Shown here: positions 55,755-64,000 of the stretch, one piece after another | How the letters are laid out: each line of letters begins with the position of its first letter | Numbering within the stretch: position 1 is the first letter of the stretch | Notes under the pieces: generated by a model | What the model was told of the DNA's origin: nothing | Databases searched by the model: none | What the model saw: only the letters and a program-made list of their open reading frames with translations | Position numbers and translations under genes: made by a program | Assembly: GCA_021205365.1 (NCBI GenBank) | Contig: JAJPXP010000010.1 | Coordinates: forward strand, 140,711-204,710 | DNA: 64,000 bases | Source: Clostridia bacterium | GTDB lineage: Bacteria; Bacillota; Clostridia; Oscillospirales; Butyricicoccaceae | Direction of reading: 5' to 3'

Positions 55755-56645
55755 ATGTTTAACAATGTAAAACTTGGCATTGCGCCGATTAACTGGACAA
55801 ATGATGATATGCCGCAGCTAGGAGGTGAGCTGACCTTTGAGCAGATGGTTTCCGAAGCGGCTTTGGCTGGGTTTCAGGGAACGGAGATTGGCGGCAAATT
55901 CCCGACAGATCCTGCTGTTTTGAATCATGCGCTGGATTTACGCGGCATTAAGATTGCCTCCCAGTGGTTTTCCAGCTTTCTATGCTCCAAGCCATATGAG
56001 GAGAATGAGGCGGAATTTATCAAAGCGCTGGACTTTCTTGAAGCCGTTGGCGCAGCGCGCATCAATGTTTGTGAGCTGACCCGTAATCTGTTTGCGGAGG
56101 AATGCTCCATGTTTGGCAGCAATAAGCCGGTTGCAACCGATGCAGAATGGGAGCTGCTGTGTACAGGGCTCAACAAGCTGGGCAGGATTGCAGCAGAACG
56201 CGGCTTTAAGCTGTGTTTCCATCATCATATGGCAACGGTAGTGCAGACCTTTGCAGAAACCAAACGTTTGATGGAACATACAGACCCGCGATATGTATAC
56301 CTGTGCTTCGATACCGGACATTTTACCTTCGCTGGGGAAGATGCCGTGGAGGCAGCAAGACAATTTGGTCCGCGCATCGGACATGTCCATTTGAAGGATA
56401 TCCGTCTGGACAAAATGCAAAGAGCCTATGCAGAGGGTTTCCCATTCCGCAAAGCCGTGCTGGAAGGCTGCTTTACCATTCCGGGCGATGGCTGTGTGAA
56501 TTATCCGGAGGTTTTTGCGGCATTACACGATGCACATTATGAGGGCTGGTTTATTGTGGAGGCAGAACAGGACCCGGCAAAGGCAAATCCATTTGAATAT
56601 GCACTGATGGCGCGGGAATATATTCAGAAAAACGCTTGTATTTGA
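55755..56645 (+). CDS. iolE: Inosose dehydratase-like TIM-barrel protein (IolE-like)
   Basis: KLGIAPINWTNDDMPQLGGELTFEQMVSEAALAGFQGTEIG; C-terminal EGWFIVEAEQDPAKANPFEYA. Confidence 0.88.
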   Translation: MFNNVKLGIAPINWTNDDMPQLGGELTFEQMVSEAALAGFQGTEIGGKFPTDPAVLNHALDLRGIKIASQWFSSFLCSKPYEENEAEFIKALDFLEAVGAARINVCELTRNLFAEECSMFGSNKPVATDAEWELLCTGLNKLGRIAAERGFKLCFHHHMATVVQTFAETKRLMEHTDPRYVYLCFDTGHFTFAGEDAVEAARQFGPRIGHVHLKDIRLDKMQRAYAEGFPFRKAVLEGCFTIPGDGCVNYPEVFAALHDAHYEGWFIVEAEQDPAKANPFEYALMAREYIQKNACI

Positions 56646-56742
56646 GCAGAATACGGGAATGTAATTCATGCTGGTGTGTGATATAATTTGTAACGCGGGA
56701 GGCACCACTGCTCTCCGCAACAGCAAAGGAGGAAGATCAATA

Positions 56743-57750
56743 ATGAGTAAAATTCGATTTGGAATTGTCGGCATCGGCATGATGGGACAAATGCACCTTA
56801 CAAACCTGATGCGCAATCGCTATGCAGAGGTGGTTGCCGTGTGTGCACGGACCGAGAGCAGGGTAAAGGCAATGCAGGAGGAAATGGGTATTCCCTATGG
56901 GTACACCAGTGTGCATGAGATGGTGGAAAATCCGGACATCGATGCCATTGTTGTGGCAACTGGCGCAGATGCACATAAGGAAGCATGCCTTGCCGCCTGC
57001 AGAGCAAGGAAGCACGTATTTTGTGAAAAGCCACTGGCAAAAACGATTGCTGACTGTGAGGAAATCGAAGCGGCTGCAGCAGAAAATGGCACAAAGCTGT
57101 TCACTGTGGGCTATATGCGCCGGTTTGACCCGTCTTATGCGGAAGCAAAGCAGAAGATCCGCGAAGGAAAAATCGGTACACCGATTCTGTTCAAGGGTGT
57201 GTCCCTCGATCCGGCTTCCGTCCTGCCGGGCCATCTGGAAGGCGTGAAGAAGGGCATTTATGTACCATGGTTTATTGAAATGGGCAGCCATGATGCTGAT
57301 CTTGCACGCTGGTTCCTCGAGGGCGAGCCGGTGGAATCCTATGCAACCGGCGATGCATATGTGTGCAAAGAGCTGGCAGATTACAATGACTATGACAATG
57401 GCTTCTCATTGACCCAATTCGACAACAACACAACCGCATACATCCAGGTTGGGCGCACAGCGACCTGCAGCCATGTGGAGACAGAAATTGTTGGCACAAA
57501 GGGAACCATTCGTGTCAATTCCGTGCCGCGCAAAAACTATGTTTCCACATTCACCGATGCCGGATATCTGGAAGAATGCCAGGCAGACTTCCTGTTCCGC
57601 TGGCGGGATGCATTTGAAGCCGAAATCAATGATTTCGTTGACTGCATCCGTACCGGACGTAAGCCGGAAACCACAGCGCATGACGGAACGATGGGATTAA
57701 AATTCTGCTTGCAGCTGCATCAGGCCTATCTGGATGGCAAGAAAAAGTAA
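56743..57750 (+). CDS. iolG: Inositol 2-dehydrogenase-like Gfo/Idh/MocA oxidoreductase
   Basis: IRFGIVGIGMMGQMHLTNL; HVFCEKPLAKTIAD; typical IolG length. Confidence 0.88.
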   Translation: MSKIRFGIVGIGMMGQMHLTNLMRNRYAEVVAVCARTESRVKAMQEEMGIPYGYTSVHEMVENPDIDAIVVATGADAHKEACLAACRARKHVFCEKPLAKTIADCEEIEAAAAENGTKLFTVGYMRRFDPSYAEAKQKIREGKIGTPILFKGVSLDPASVLPGHLEGVKKGIYVPWFIEMGSHDADLARWFLEGEPVESYATGDAYVCKELADYNDYDNGFSLTQFDNNTTAYIQVGRTATCSHVETEIVGTKGTIRVNSVPRKNYVSTFTDAGYLEECQADFLFRWRDAFEAEINDFVDCIRTGRKPETTAHDGTMGLKFCLQLHQAYLDGKKK

Positions 57751-57789
57751 CGTGTCATAACCATATATCAAAAATCTTTTCCAATAAAG

Positions 57790-57899
57790 ATCCGGCGTGG
57801 GATATCATCTTGCATGAAATTCTTCTGAAAGCATCCTTCCGATGAAGGGTAGGAAGAAGTTTTTATACATACTGCAAGACAGGGATACCTGCGCCGGAT
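57790..57899 (+). ncRNA. Candidate structured RNA or extended terminator: nested stem
   Basis: Outer stem atccggcgtggg(a)tatc / gataccugcgccggat, middle stem tcttgca/tgcaaga, inner ttcttc/gaagaa and apical ccttc-cgat-gaagg; followed by ttttt. Confidence 0.45.
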
Positions 57900-57981
57900 T
57901 TTTGCATGGGAAGGGCTTCTTGTGTTATACTATATAAAATTATACTATAATAAAAGGAATCCGATGAGGAGGGAATGGACT

Positions 57982-58560
57982 TTGAAAAAGCTGCTGGTAA
58001 TCAATGCGTGTGTGATCTGTAACAAATCCAGAACAGACAGACTGTTGCGGACATGGCTGGAAACGGTAAACAGGGATAAGGAATATGAAATCGAAGAAGT
58101 AGTTTTGGAGCAGGAGCACATTTGCGGGCTGACTTCGGAAACATTGGAACAGCGCAACCAGCTGATTGCTGCGAAGGATTTCCAACATGCGATGTTCCGA
58201 TATGCGCGGCAGCTAAAGGATGCCGACGAAGTGGCGATTGCAGCGCCGTTTTGGGATTTGAGCTTTCCAGCTGCATTGAAATGCTGGCTGGAGGCAGTCT
58301 GCGTATCCGGGGTGACCTTCCGGTATCTGCCGGATGGTACACCGGAAGGGCTGTGCCGCGGGGAAAGGCTGACCTATATCACGACAGCAGGCGGGTATTT
58401 CTTTGAACGCAATGACGGCTATGAGTATGTGAAAATGCTCTGCAGCATGTTTGGTATCCCGGAGACACAACAGATCAGCGCGGAAGGTTTGGATATCGTC
58501 GGAAATGATGCGGAAGCCATTTTGCAGAAAACCGAGAAGGAAATACGTCAAAAGCCATAG
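57982..58560 (+). CDS. Flavodoxin-fold NAD(P)H-dependent oxidoreductase/azoreductase-like
   Basis: MKKLLVINACVICNKSRTDRLLRTWLE; AAPFWDLSFPAALKCWLEAVCVSGVTFRY; TTG start preceded by gaggaggg. Confidence 0.82.
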   Translation: MKKLLVINACVICNKSRTDRLLRTWLETVNRDKEYEIEEVVLEQEHICGLTSETLEQRNQLIAAKDFQHAMFRYARQLKDADEVAIAAPFWDLSFPAALKCWLEAVCVSGVTFRYLPDGTPEGLCRGERLTYITTAGGYFFERNDGYEYVKMLCSMFGIPETQQISAEGLDIVGNDAEAILQKTEKEIRQKP

Positions 58561-58725
58561 GGAATGTCACTTGCAAGCTGCAAGAGCAGCCCTTCGGTTA
58601 GGAGAAAGCAGTAAAAATCACGTTGCTATTACAAAATAGGCTCGATTACCGCGCGAAAATACTGGTCTGATTCTTCAGGGGCTGTTTTATGCCCACCTTT
58701 TTATCAACCATAGCATCATTTCAAT

Positions 58726-58766
58726 AAAACTGCCGGATGATTTATCAAAAATCATCCGGCAGTTTT
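58726..58766. terminator. Strong bidirectional terminator
   Basis: aaaactgccggatgattt-atcaa-aaatcatccggcagtttt, perfect 18-bp arms. Confidence 0.88.
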
Positions 58767-58889
58767 GCGTTTTTGTGGAGGAGTGGTTGACAAATGAAAC
58801 CACTTCATGCGTCAACTGCTTTTTTATGACAGCGCAATATGCAGAATATTTCGCAATACGCACGATGCGCAGTACAAGCATTTGCCGCT

Positions 58890-60374
58890 TTACTTATTGA
58901 ATTTGGAAAGCTGCCGCTTTTTGTTGGTATTGGCTGCAAGATCCCGCCACATTGTCGGATGCAGCAAAATCAGCAGCGGGAAAAATTCCAGCCGGCCTGC
59001 CAGCATATCAAACATGAGAATATATTTGGAAAAGATATGAAAAAAGTTAAAGTTTGCAGCCGGGCCTACCTGGGACAGACCTGGACCGATGTTGTTGATG
59101 GTTGCCGCAACGGCAGTGAAGTTGGTTACCAAATCCTGATTTTCCAGAGAGAGTGCAAATACAGAGGCGGAAAATAGCAGCAGGAAGGTGACGAAATATA
59201 AATTGGTAGCACGTACGACATCCTGATCGACCGGTTTACCGTCTATTTTCACTGTGCTGATTACCTTTGGATGGATATAGGAACGCAGCTCACAGATGAC
59301 GGATTTTATGGAAATCAGAAAACGTGAAACCTTGATGCCGCCGCCGGTACTGCCGGCACAGGCGCCGACAAACATTAACATAACAAGGATTGTCCTGCTT
59401 GCCTGCGGCCATAGATCAAAATTGGTTGTGGCAAAGCCAGTGGTTGTAATGATCGAAGCCACCTGAAAAGCTGCCTGCGTCAGTGCATCAAAAATACCCG
59501 CAGTCATGCCGCGGATATTCCAGGTGATGATCGCGACGGAAGCAAGGATAATCAGAAGATATCCGCGAACCTCCTCCATACCGAAAGCCTTGCGGAACTG
59601 CCGGAACAAAAAGAAATAGTAAAAATTGAAATTCACACCGAACAGGATCATAAAAATAGTGACAATCCATTGCAGTGTGACAGAATAACCTGCCATGCTG
59701 TCTGCACGGATGCCAAAGCCGCCGGTGCCTGCCGTACCGATGCTGGTGGTAACAGAATCAAATAACGGCATGCCGTTGAGGAACAGCAGAACGATTTGCA
59801 GCAGTGTCAACCCGAAGTAGATGCCATACAGGATACGTGCGGTGGAGCCGATTTTTGGGACCAGCTTGCCAACGGAAGGACCAGGGCTTTCTGCACGCAT
59901 CAGATTGATATTGGAGCCACCGCTCATGGGGATAATTGCGAGTAGGAATACCAGTACACCCATGCCGCCAATCCAGTGCGTAAAACTGCGCCAGAACAGT
60001 GCACAGTGGGATAGTTCTTCGACATCCTCCAAAATGCTGGCACCGGTGGTGGTGAAGCCTGAAATGGTCTCAAACAATGCATTGGTAAAAGAAGGGATTT
60101 CGCCACTGAACCAAAATGGCAGGCAACCAAATATACTGAGGAAAATCCAGCTCAGAGCAGTAGCAACACAGCCCTCCTTGAGATAAAATATACTGTTTTG
60201 GGGTTTATTTCTGGTCATCACAGCACCGAGCAGGATGCAGATTGCCGCTGTGAGCAGGAAATATATGCCCTGCTCCTCACGAAAATAGACAGCAATCAGG
60301 CAGGGGAGCAGCAGCAGCAGCCCCTCAATCCGCAGAACGTGCCCCAGAATATAACGGATAATTGGAGTATTCAT
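58890..60374 (-). CDS. trkH: Trk/Ktr potassium uptake membrane protein TrkH
   Basis: FETISGFTTTGASIL; GGMGVLVFLLAIIPMSGGSNINLMRAESPGP. Confidence 0.94.
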   Translation of the reverse strand: MNTPIIRYILGHVLRIEGLLLLLPCLIAVYFREEQGIYFLLTAAICILLGAVMTRNKPQNSIFYLKEGCVATALSWIFLSIFGCLPFWFSGEIPSFTNALFETISGFTTTGASILEDVEELSHCALFWRSFTHWIGGMGVLVFLLAIIPMSGGSNINLMRAESPGPSVGKLVPKIGSTARILYGIYFGLTLLQIVLLFLNGMPLFDSVTTSIGTAGTGGFGIRADSMAGYSVTLQWIVTIFMILFGVNFNFYYFFLFRQFRKAFGMEEVRGYLLIILASVAIITWNIRGMTAGIFDALTQAAFQVASIITTTGFATTNFDLWPQASRTILVMLMFVGACAGSTGGGIKVSRFLISIKSVICELRSYIHPKVISTVKIDGKPVDQDVVRATNLYFVTFLLLFSASVFALSLENQDLVTNFTAVAATINNIGPGLSQVGPAANFNFFHIFSKYILMFDMLAGRLEFFPLLILLHPTMWRDLAANTNKKRQLSKFNK

Positions 60375-60381
60375 GTTATCG

Positions 60382-61770
60382 TTACCTTAAAATATTACGG
60401 ATGTCCACAAGGCCTTCATGGGTGGTGACAATCATCGCTGTATCACCGACCTTGATGCAGTCATTGCCGCCGGGAATGATGATTTTACCATTGCGGTTGA
60501 TGAAGGAAATCAGCACGCTGTTTTTGATAGAAAGCTCCTTCAATGGAACATCGGTGACAGCAGACTCCCTGTCAATACGAAATTCAATTGCTTCTACACG
60601 CGAATCAAACATGTGGTACAGCGTTTCAATGTTGCTGTTGGTCGAATTTTTCTTTGCACGGACATAAGCGATAATCGCTTCCGAGGTGATGAAGCGGGGA
60701 TAAATCACACTGCCCAGATTGAGCTGGCTGATAACGTCCTTAAAGGAAATACGGTTGATTTTTGTGATGACCTTAGCCTGGGATACATGGCGGGCATGCA
60801 GGGTCAATAGGACATTTTCCTCATCGATACCGGTCAGGGCCACGACGGATTCTGCATATTCAATGCCCTCTTCCTTCAATAGCTCTTCATCGGTTCCATC
60901 ACCATTGATGATAATTGCATTGGGCAGCAGAATGCTCAGCTCTTCACAACGGGCGCGATTGATTTCAATGATCTTTACGGAAATACCCATCTGAATCAGC
61001 TGCTGCGCGAGATAAAATGCGCTTTTTCCGCCGCCAATAATCATCGTATTTTTGACGCGGTTGGTTTTGATGCCGATGGTTTCCAAGAAGGAACGCGCAA
61101 TACTGCGCTGGCAGACAAAAGAAATCACATCACCCTTTGCCAATTGGAAGGAGCCGGACGGGATATGCACATCGCCATTGCGTTCTACAACACAGATCAG
61201 AACAGCATTGGTGATATGTTGTCCAAGGGTAGCAATGGTCATACCATCGAGGATGTTGCCTTCTGGAATTTTGAATTTAATCATTTCCACCTGTCCGTGG
61301 GCAAATGGATTGACTTCAAGAGCAGTGGGCAGATACAGGATACGTGCCGCTTCACGGGCAGCTTCCAGCTCTGGGTTGATAATCATGGCAAGTCCAAGGC
61401 GGTCACGCAGATAGCTGACCTCCTGGCTGTAATCCGGGTTACGCACGCGTGCAATGGCGGCACAGTTGCCGACACGCTTTGCAATGGTACAGCAGAGCAG
61501 GTTCAGCTCATCCGAAGCTGTGACAGCAATCAAGAGGTCTGTATCCTGAATACCTGCTTCCATCTGGACGCTGTAGCTTGCGCCATTGCCGATAATTCCC
61601 ATAATATCATACAGATTGGTCAGCTCCTGAATGCTGGCAGCATTTTTATCAATGATAGTGATAATATGGCCTTCCCTGCTCAGCTGCTGAATCAGGGTTG
61701 AACCGACTTTGCCGCCGCCGACAATGATAATTTTCAGCCCTTTCTGGGCAGAGGCTTTCTTTTTGAACAT
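60382..61770 (-). CDS. trkA: Trk potassium uptake regulatory protein TrkA
   Basis: Duplicated RCK domains with IIVGGGKVGSTLIQQL and MIIGGGKSAFYLAQQL. Confidence 0.95.
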   Translation of the reverse strand: MFKKKASAQKGLKIIIVGGGKVGSTLIQQLSREGHIITIIDKNAASIQELTNLYDIMGIIGNGASYSVQMEAGIQDTDLLIAVTASDELNLLCCTIAKRVGNCAAIARVRNPDYSQEVSYLRDRLGLAMIINPELEAAREAARILYLPTALEVNPFAHGQVEMIKFKIPEGNILDGMTIATLGQHITNAVLICVVERNGDVHIPSGSFQLAKGDVISFVCQRSIARSFLETIGIKTNRVKNTMIIGGGKSAFYLAQQLIQMGISVKIIEINRARCEELSILLPNAIIINGDGTDEELLKEEGIEYAESVVALTGIDEENVLLTLHARHVSQAKVITKINRISFKDVISQLNLGSVIYPRFITSEAIIAYVRAKKNSTNSNIETLYHMFDSRVEAIEFRIDRESAVTDVPLKELSIKNSVLISFINRNGKIIIPGGNDCIKVGDTAMIVTTHEGLVDIRNILR

Positions 61771-62105
61771 AGATTATGCTCCTCTTTCAATCGATATAAA
61801 ACCACTAATACTATAACACGCAGCAATAAAAATACCATTGGGAAATAGCACAAAGAATGAGCGTGGTTTGCCCAAAATCCATACAAATTTATAAAAATAT
61901 ATGGAAGTTTTACACGAATAAGCGAACATAAACTGTTGAAAATACACAAGATGATGGGATGGGAAAGAAACAAAATCTTAACACAAAAAACAATTTTTTG
62001 GTGCGCTTTATAGTAAGATCCACGGAAAAATCCCGAAAAACCCGTATGAATGGCAGATTTCCCGCATAGACATGAAGCACAAAGCTATGTCGGGAGGGGA
62101 AATGT

Positions 62106-62357
62106 GTGAAGGGACAGCCGGAAGAACGGGCAATACAGCTGGCGCAGTATATGATAGAGACCGGGGCTACGGTGCGGCAGACCGCGGCGAAATTTGGCGT
62201 CAGCAAATCAACGGTGCATAAGGATATCACAGAGCGGCTATACCATCTGAATTTACCGTTATATACGCAGGCACATGAGGTTCTGATGAAAAATAAGGAG
62301 GAGCGCCATATTCGCGGCGGCATGGCAACCCGCAGGAAATATCGCGGAGAGGATTAA
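62106..62357 (+). CDS. spoIIID: Sporulation transcriptional regulator SpoIIID
   Basis: ETGATVRQTAAKFGVSKSTVHKDITERL; RGGMATRRKY. Confidence 0.96.
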   Translation: MKGQPEERAIQLAQYMIETGATVRQTAAKFGVSKSTVHKDITERLYHLNLPLYTQAHEVLMKNKEERHIRGGMATRRKYRGED

Positions 62358-62420
62358 AAAACAGAATACGGGAACTGATTCCAGTTCCCGTATTTTACGC
62401 AAGGCAGCAGCGTGCCATAT

Positions 62421-62666
62421 TTACTTGTTTTCTGTCAGCTCGTTCAGGCAGCTGCGGCAGATAATTTTGCCTTTGAAATTGACCACATCTTTCGCATTGC
62501 CGCAAAAAACACAGGCGGGTTCATATTTCTTCAAAATAATCTGAGGACCGTCAACATAGATTTCTAAAGAATCCTTGACATCAATGTTCAACGTTCTGCG
62601 AAGCTCAATTGGAAGAACAATACGGCCAAGTTCGTCTACCTTCCGTACAATTCCTGTTGATTTCAT
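62421..62666 (-). CDS. AbrB/SpoVT-type transition-state regulator
   Basis: MKSTGIVRKVDELGRIVLPIELRRTLNI; C-terminal CVFCG...ICRSC zinc-like motif. Confidence 0.92.
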   Translation of the reverse strand: MKSTGIVRKVDELGRIVLPIELRRTLNIDVKDSLEIYVDGPQIILKKYEPACVFCGNAKDVVNFKGKIICRSCLNELTENK

Positions 62667-62780
62667 AAGTAGTCACTTCCTCCAAAATAAATGGTAATTC
62701 TGTTATCAGTTAATGTTAAAGTATCTCTTTAAATTTGCCGGCGTAAGCGAACGGCAGCATGAAAGGCTGGGTGAAAAAAT

Positions 62781-63368
62781 ATGATGAATTATCTGTGGGT
62801 CGGTATGGTGATACTTGCATGTATAACAGCATGTATCACAGGACGAACGGAAGCGTTGGCAGCATCCGTAACCGATGGCGCTGGACAGGCAGTAACACTG
62901 TGTATTTCTCTCGCAGGTATCATGGGACTTTGGTCAGGTGTACTGGAGCTGATGCAGGAATCCGGTTTGTGCAAACGGATTACCGCTATACTTTGTCCTG
63001 TTTTGAAGCGATTGTTCCGGCGTGCGGCAGAAGATAGCAAAACCATGGAGCGGATTGCAGCCAATGTAACGGCAAACCTGCTGGGGGTGAGCAATGCGGC
63101 CACACCAATCGGGTTACAGGCAGTGGACCGGCTTTACAGTCTGTATGGCAGAAAAGGGGCACCGGATGAGGTGCTACAGTTCGTCATACTGAATACAACC
63201 TCAATACAGCTGATTCCGACAACGGTAGCAGCTGTCCGTGCATCCTTGGGGGCAGCGCAGCCTTTTGATATTATGCCAGCTGTATGGGGAGCGTCCATTT
63301 TCTCCGTGATTACAGGACTGGCAGCAGCAAAGCTATTTGCACGCTTCGGGCCAAAGGAAACCATATGA
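62781..63368 (+). CDS. spmA: Spore maturation protein A
   Basis: Nucleoside-recognition-like membrane protein; GVSNAATPIGLQA; paired with spmB. Confidence 0.9.
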   Translation: MMNYLWVGMVILACITACITGRTEALAASVTDGAGQAVTLCISLAGIMGLWSGVLELMQESGLCKRITAILCPVLKRLFRRAAEDSKTMERIAANVTANLLGVSNAATPIGLQAVDRLYSLYGRKGAPDEVLQFVILNTTSIQLIPTTVAAVRASLGAAQPFDIMPAVWGASIFSVITGLAAAKLFARFGPKETI

Positions 63369-63874
63369 CAGAACTAATGATTCCGGCGATCCTTGCACTG
63401 GCAGGCATCCATGCGCTGGTGCATCAGACAGATGTATTTCCTGTGCTGCTGCGCGGCGTGCAGACAGGCCTGAAAACCGCTCTGCACATCCTGCCAACCA
63501 TGATTATCCTTCTAACCGCCGTGCGTATGCTGCGGGCTTCCGGGTTCATTGACCTTGCAGGACAAATGCTGGAGCCTTTGCTGCAGAGAACCGGAATACC
63601 TGCAGACTGCACGGCGCTGGTGCTTTTAAAGCCGCTCAGTGGCAGCGGCGGACTAGCTCTTGGACAGGAAATCATGCGGAGCTGTGGCGTAGACAGCTAT
63701 GCGGGCAGGGTTGCTGCCGTAATGCTGGGAGCTTCTGAAACCAGCCTGTACACAATTGGCATTTACTGCGGTCATTTGGAATTAAAAAAGACAAGATATG
63801 CAATTCCTGCGGCCATTTTAGCAGATTTTGCCGCATTTATTTCGGCTGCCGCATGGGTCAGATGGCTGGGGTAA
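63365..63874 (+). CDS. spmB: Spore maturation protein B
   Basis: LKPLSGSGGLALGQEIM; ASETSLYTIGIYCG; ATGA overlap with spmA. Confidence 0.9.
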   Translation: MTELMIPAILALAGIHALVHQTDVFPVLLRGVQTGLKTALHILPTMIILLTAVRMLRASGFIDLAGQMLEPLLQRTGIPADCTALVLLKPLSGSGGLALGQEIMRSCGVDSYAGRVAAVMLGASETSLYTIGIYCGHLELKKTRYAIPAAILADFAAFISAAAWVRWLG

Positions 63875-64000
63875 GAAAAGAATGATAGACAAAAGTCCCT
63901 ATTTTTTAATTATATTATGACGGAAATTTGGTAATTTTTCAATATAAAAATGCATGATCCTGCTCTCAAAAGTAAATTTTTTGTGATCGTACAAGAAAAG

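Overview
This 64 kb window is a gene-dense chromosomal segment from a spore-forming Firmicute. SpoIIID, SpoVG, SpmA/B and an AbrB-type regulator support a Clostridia-class organism; an Oscillospirales/Butyricicoccaceae-like gut species is my guess from general gene content. Most of it is housekeeping: a wall-polymer flippase and glycerophosphotransferase (window start), trxA/ferredoxin, rpiA, pyrE, a complete F-type ATP synthase operon (atpZ-I-B-E-F-H-A-G-D-C), rpoB-rpoC, an L7Ae-like protein, rpsL-rpsG-fusA-tuf, recD2-comF-mreB, murC, spoVG, rarA and trkH/trkA. Accessory content: an arylpyruvate/arylacetyl-CoA module (acyl-CoA ligase, TrpR-like YerC, iorA, iorB, paaK); an inositol-type dehydrogenase/dehydratase island with an AraC regulator, a Na+/solute symporter, an amidohydrolase and a YczE-like membrane protein; and a zinc-ribbon/YARHG, amidase and acidic-repeat membrane protein trio. 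I found no phage, IS element, CRISPR array, rRNA or tRNA. I saw no overtly new multi-gene defence or mobile system. The best leads are: (i) an ATP synthase c subunit with two carboxylates in its ion site, predicting a Na+-coupled enzyme; (ii) a membrane-anchored MerR-type regulator with a textbook 19-bp-spacer autoregulatory promoter and a frameshifted but still coding C-terminus; (iii) a TrpR-fold protein next to indolepyruvate oxidoreductase, followed by a 219-nt structured spacer before paaK; (iv) an approximately 110-nt nested stem RNA candidate downstream of iolG; (v) a palindromic MITE/REP-like element near 2.2-2.4 kb.
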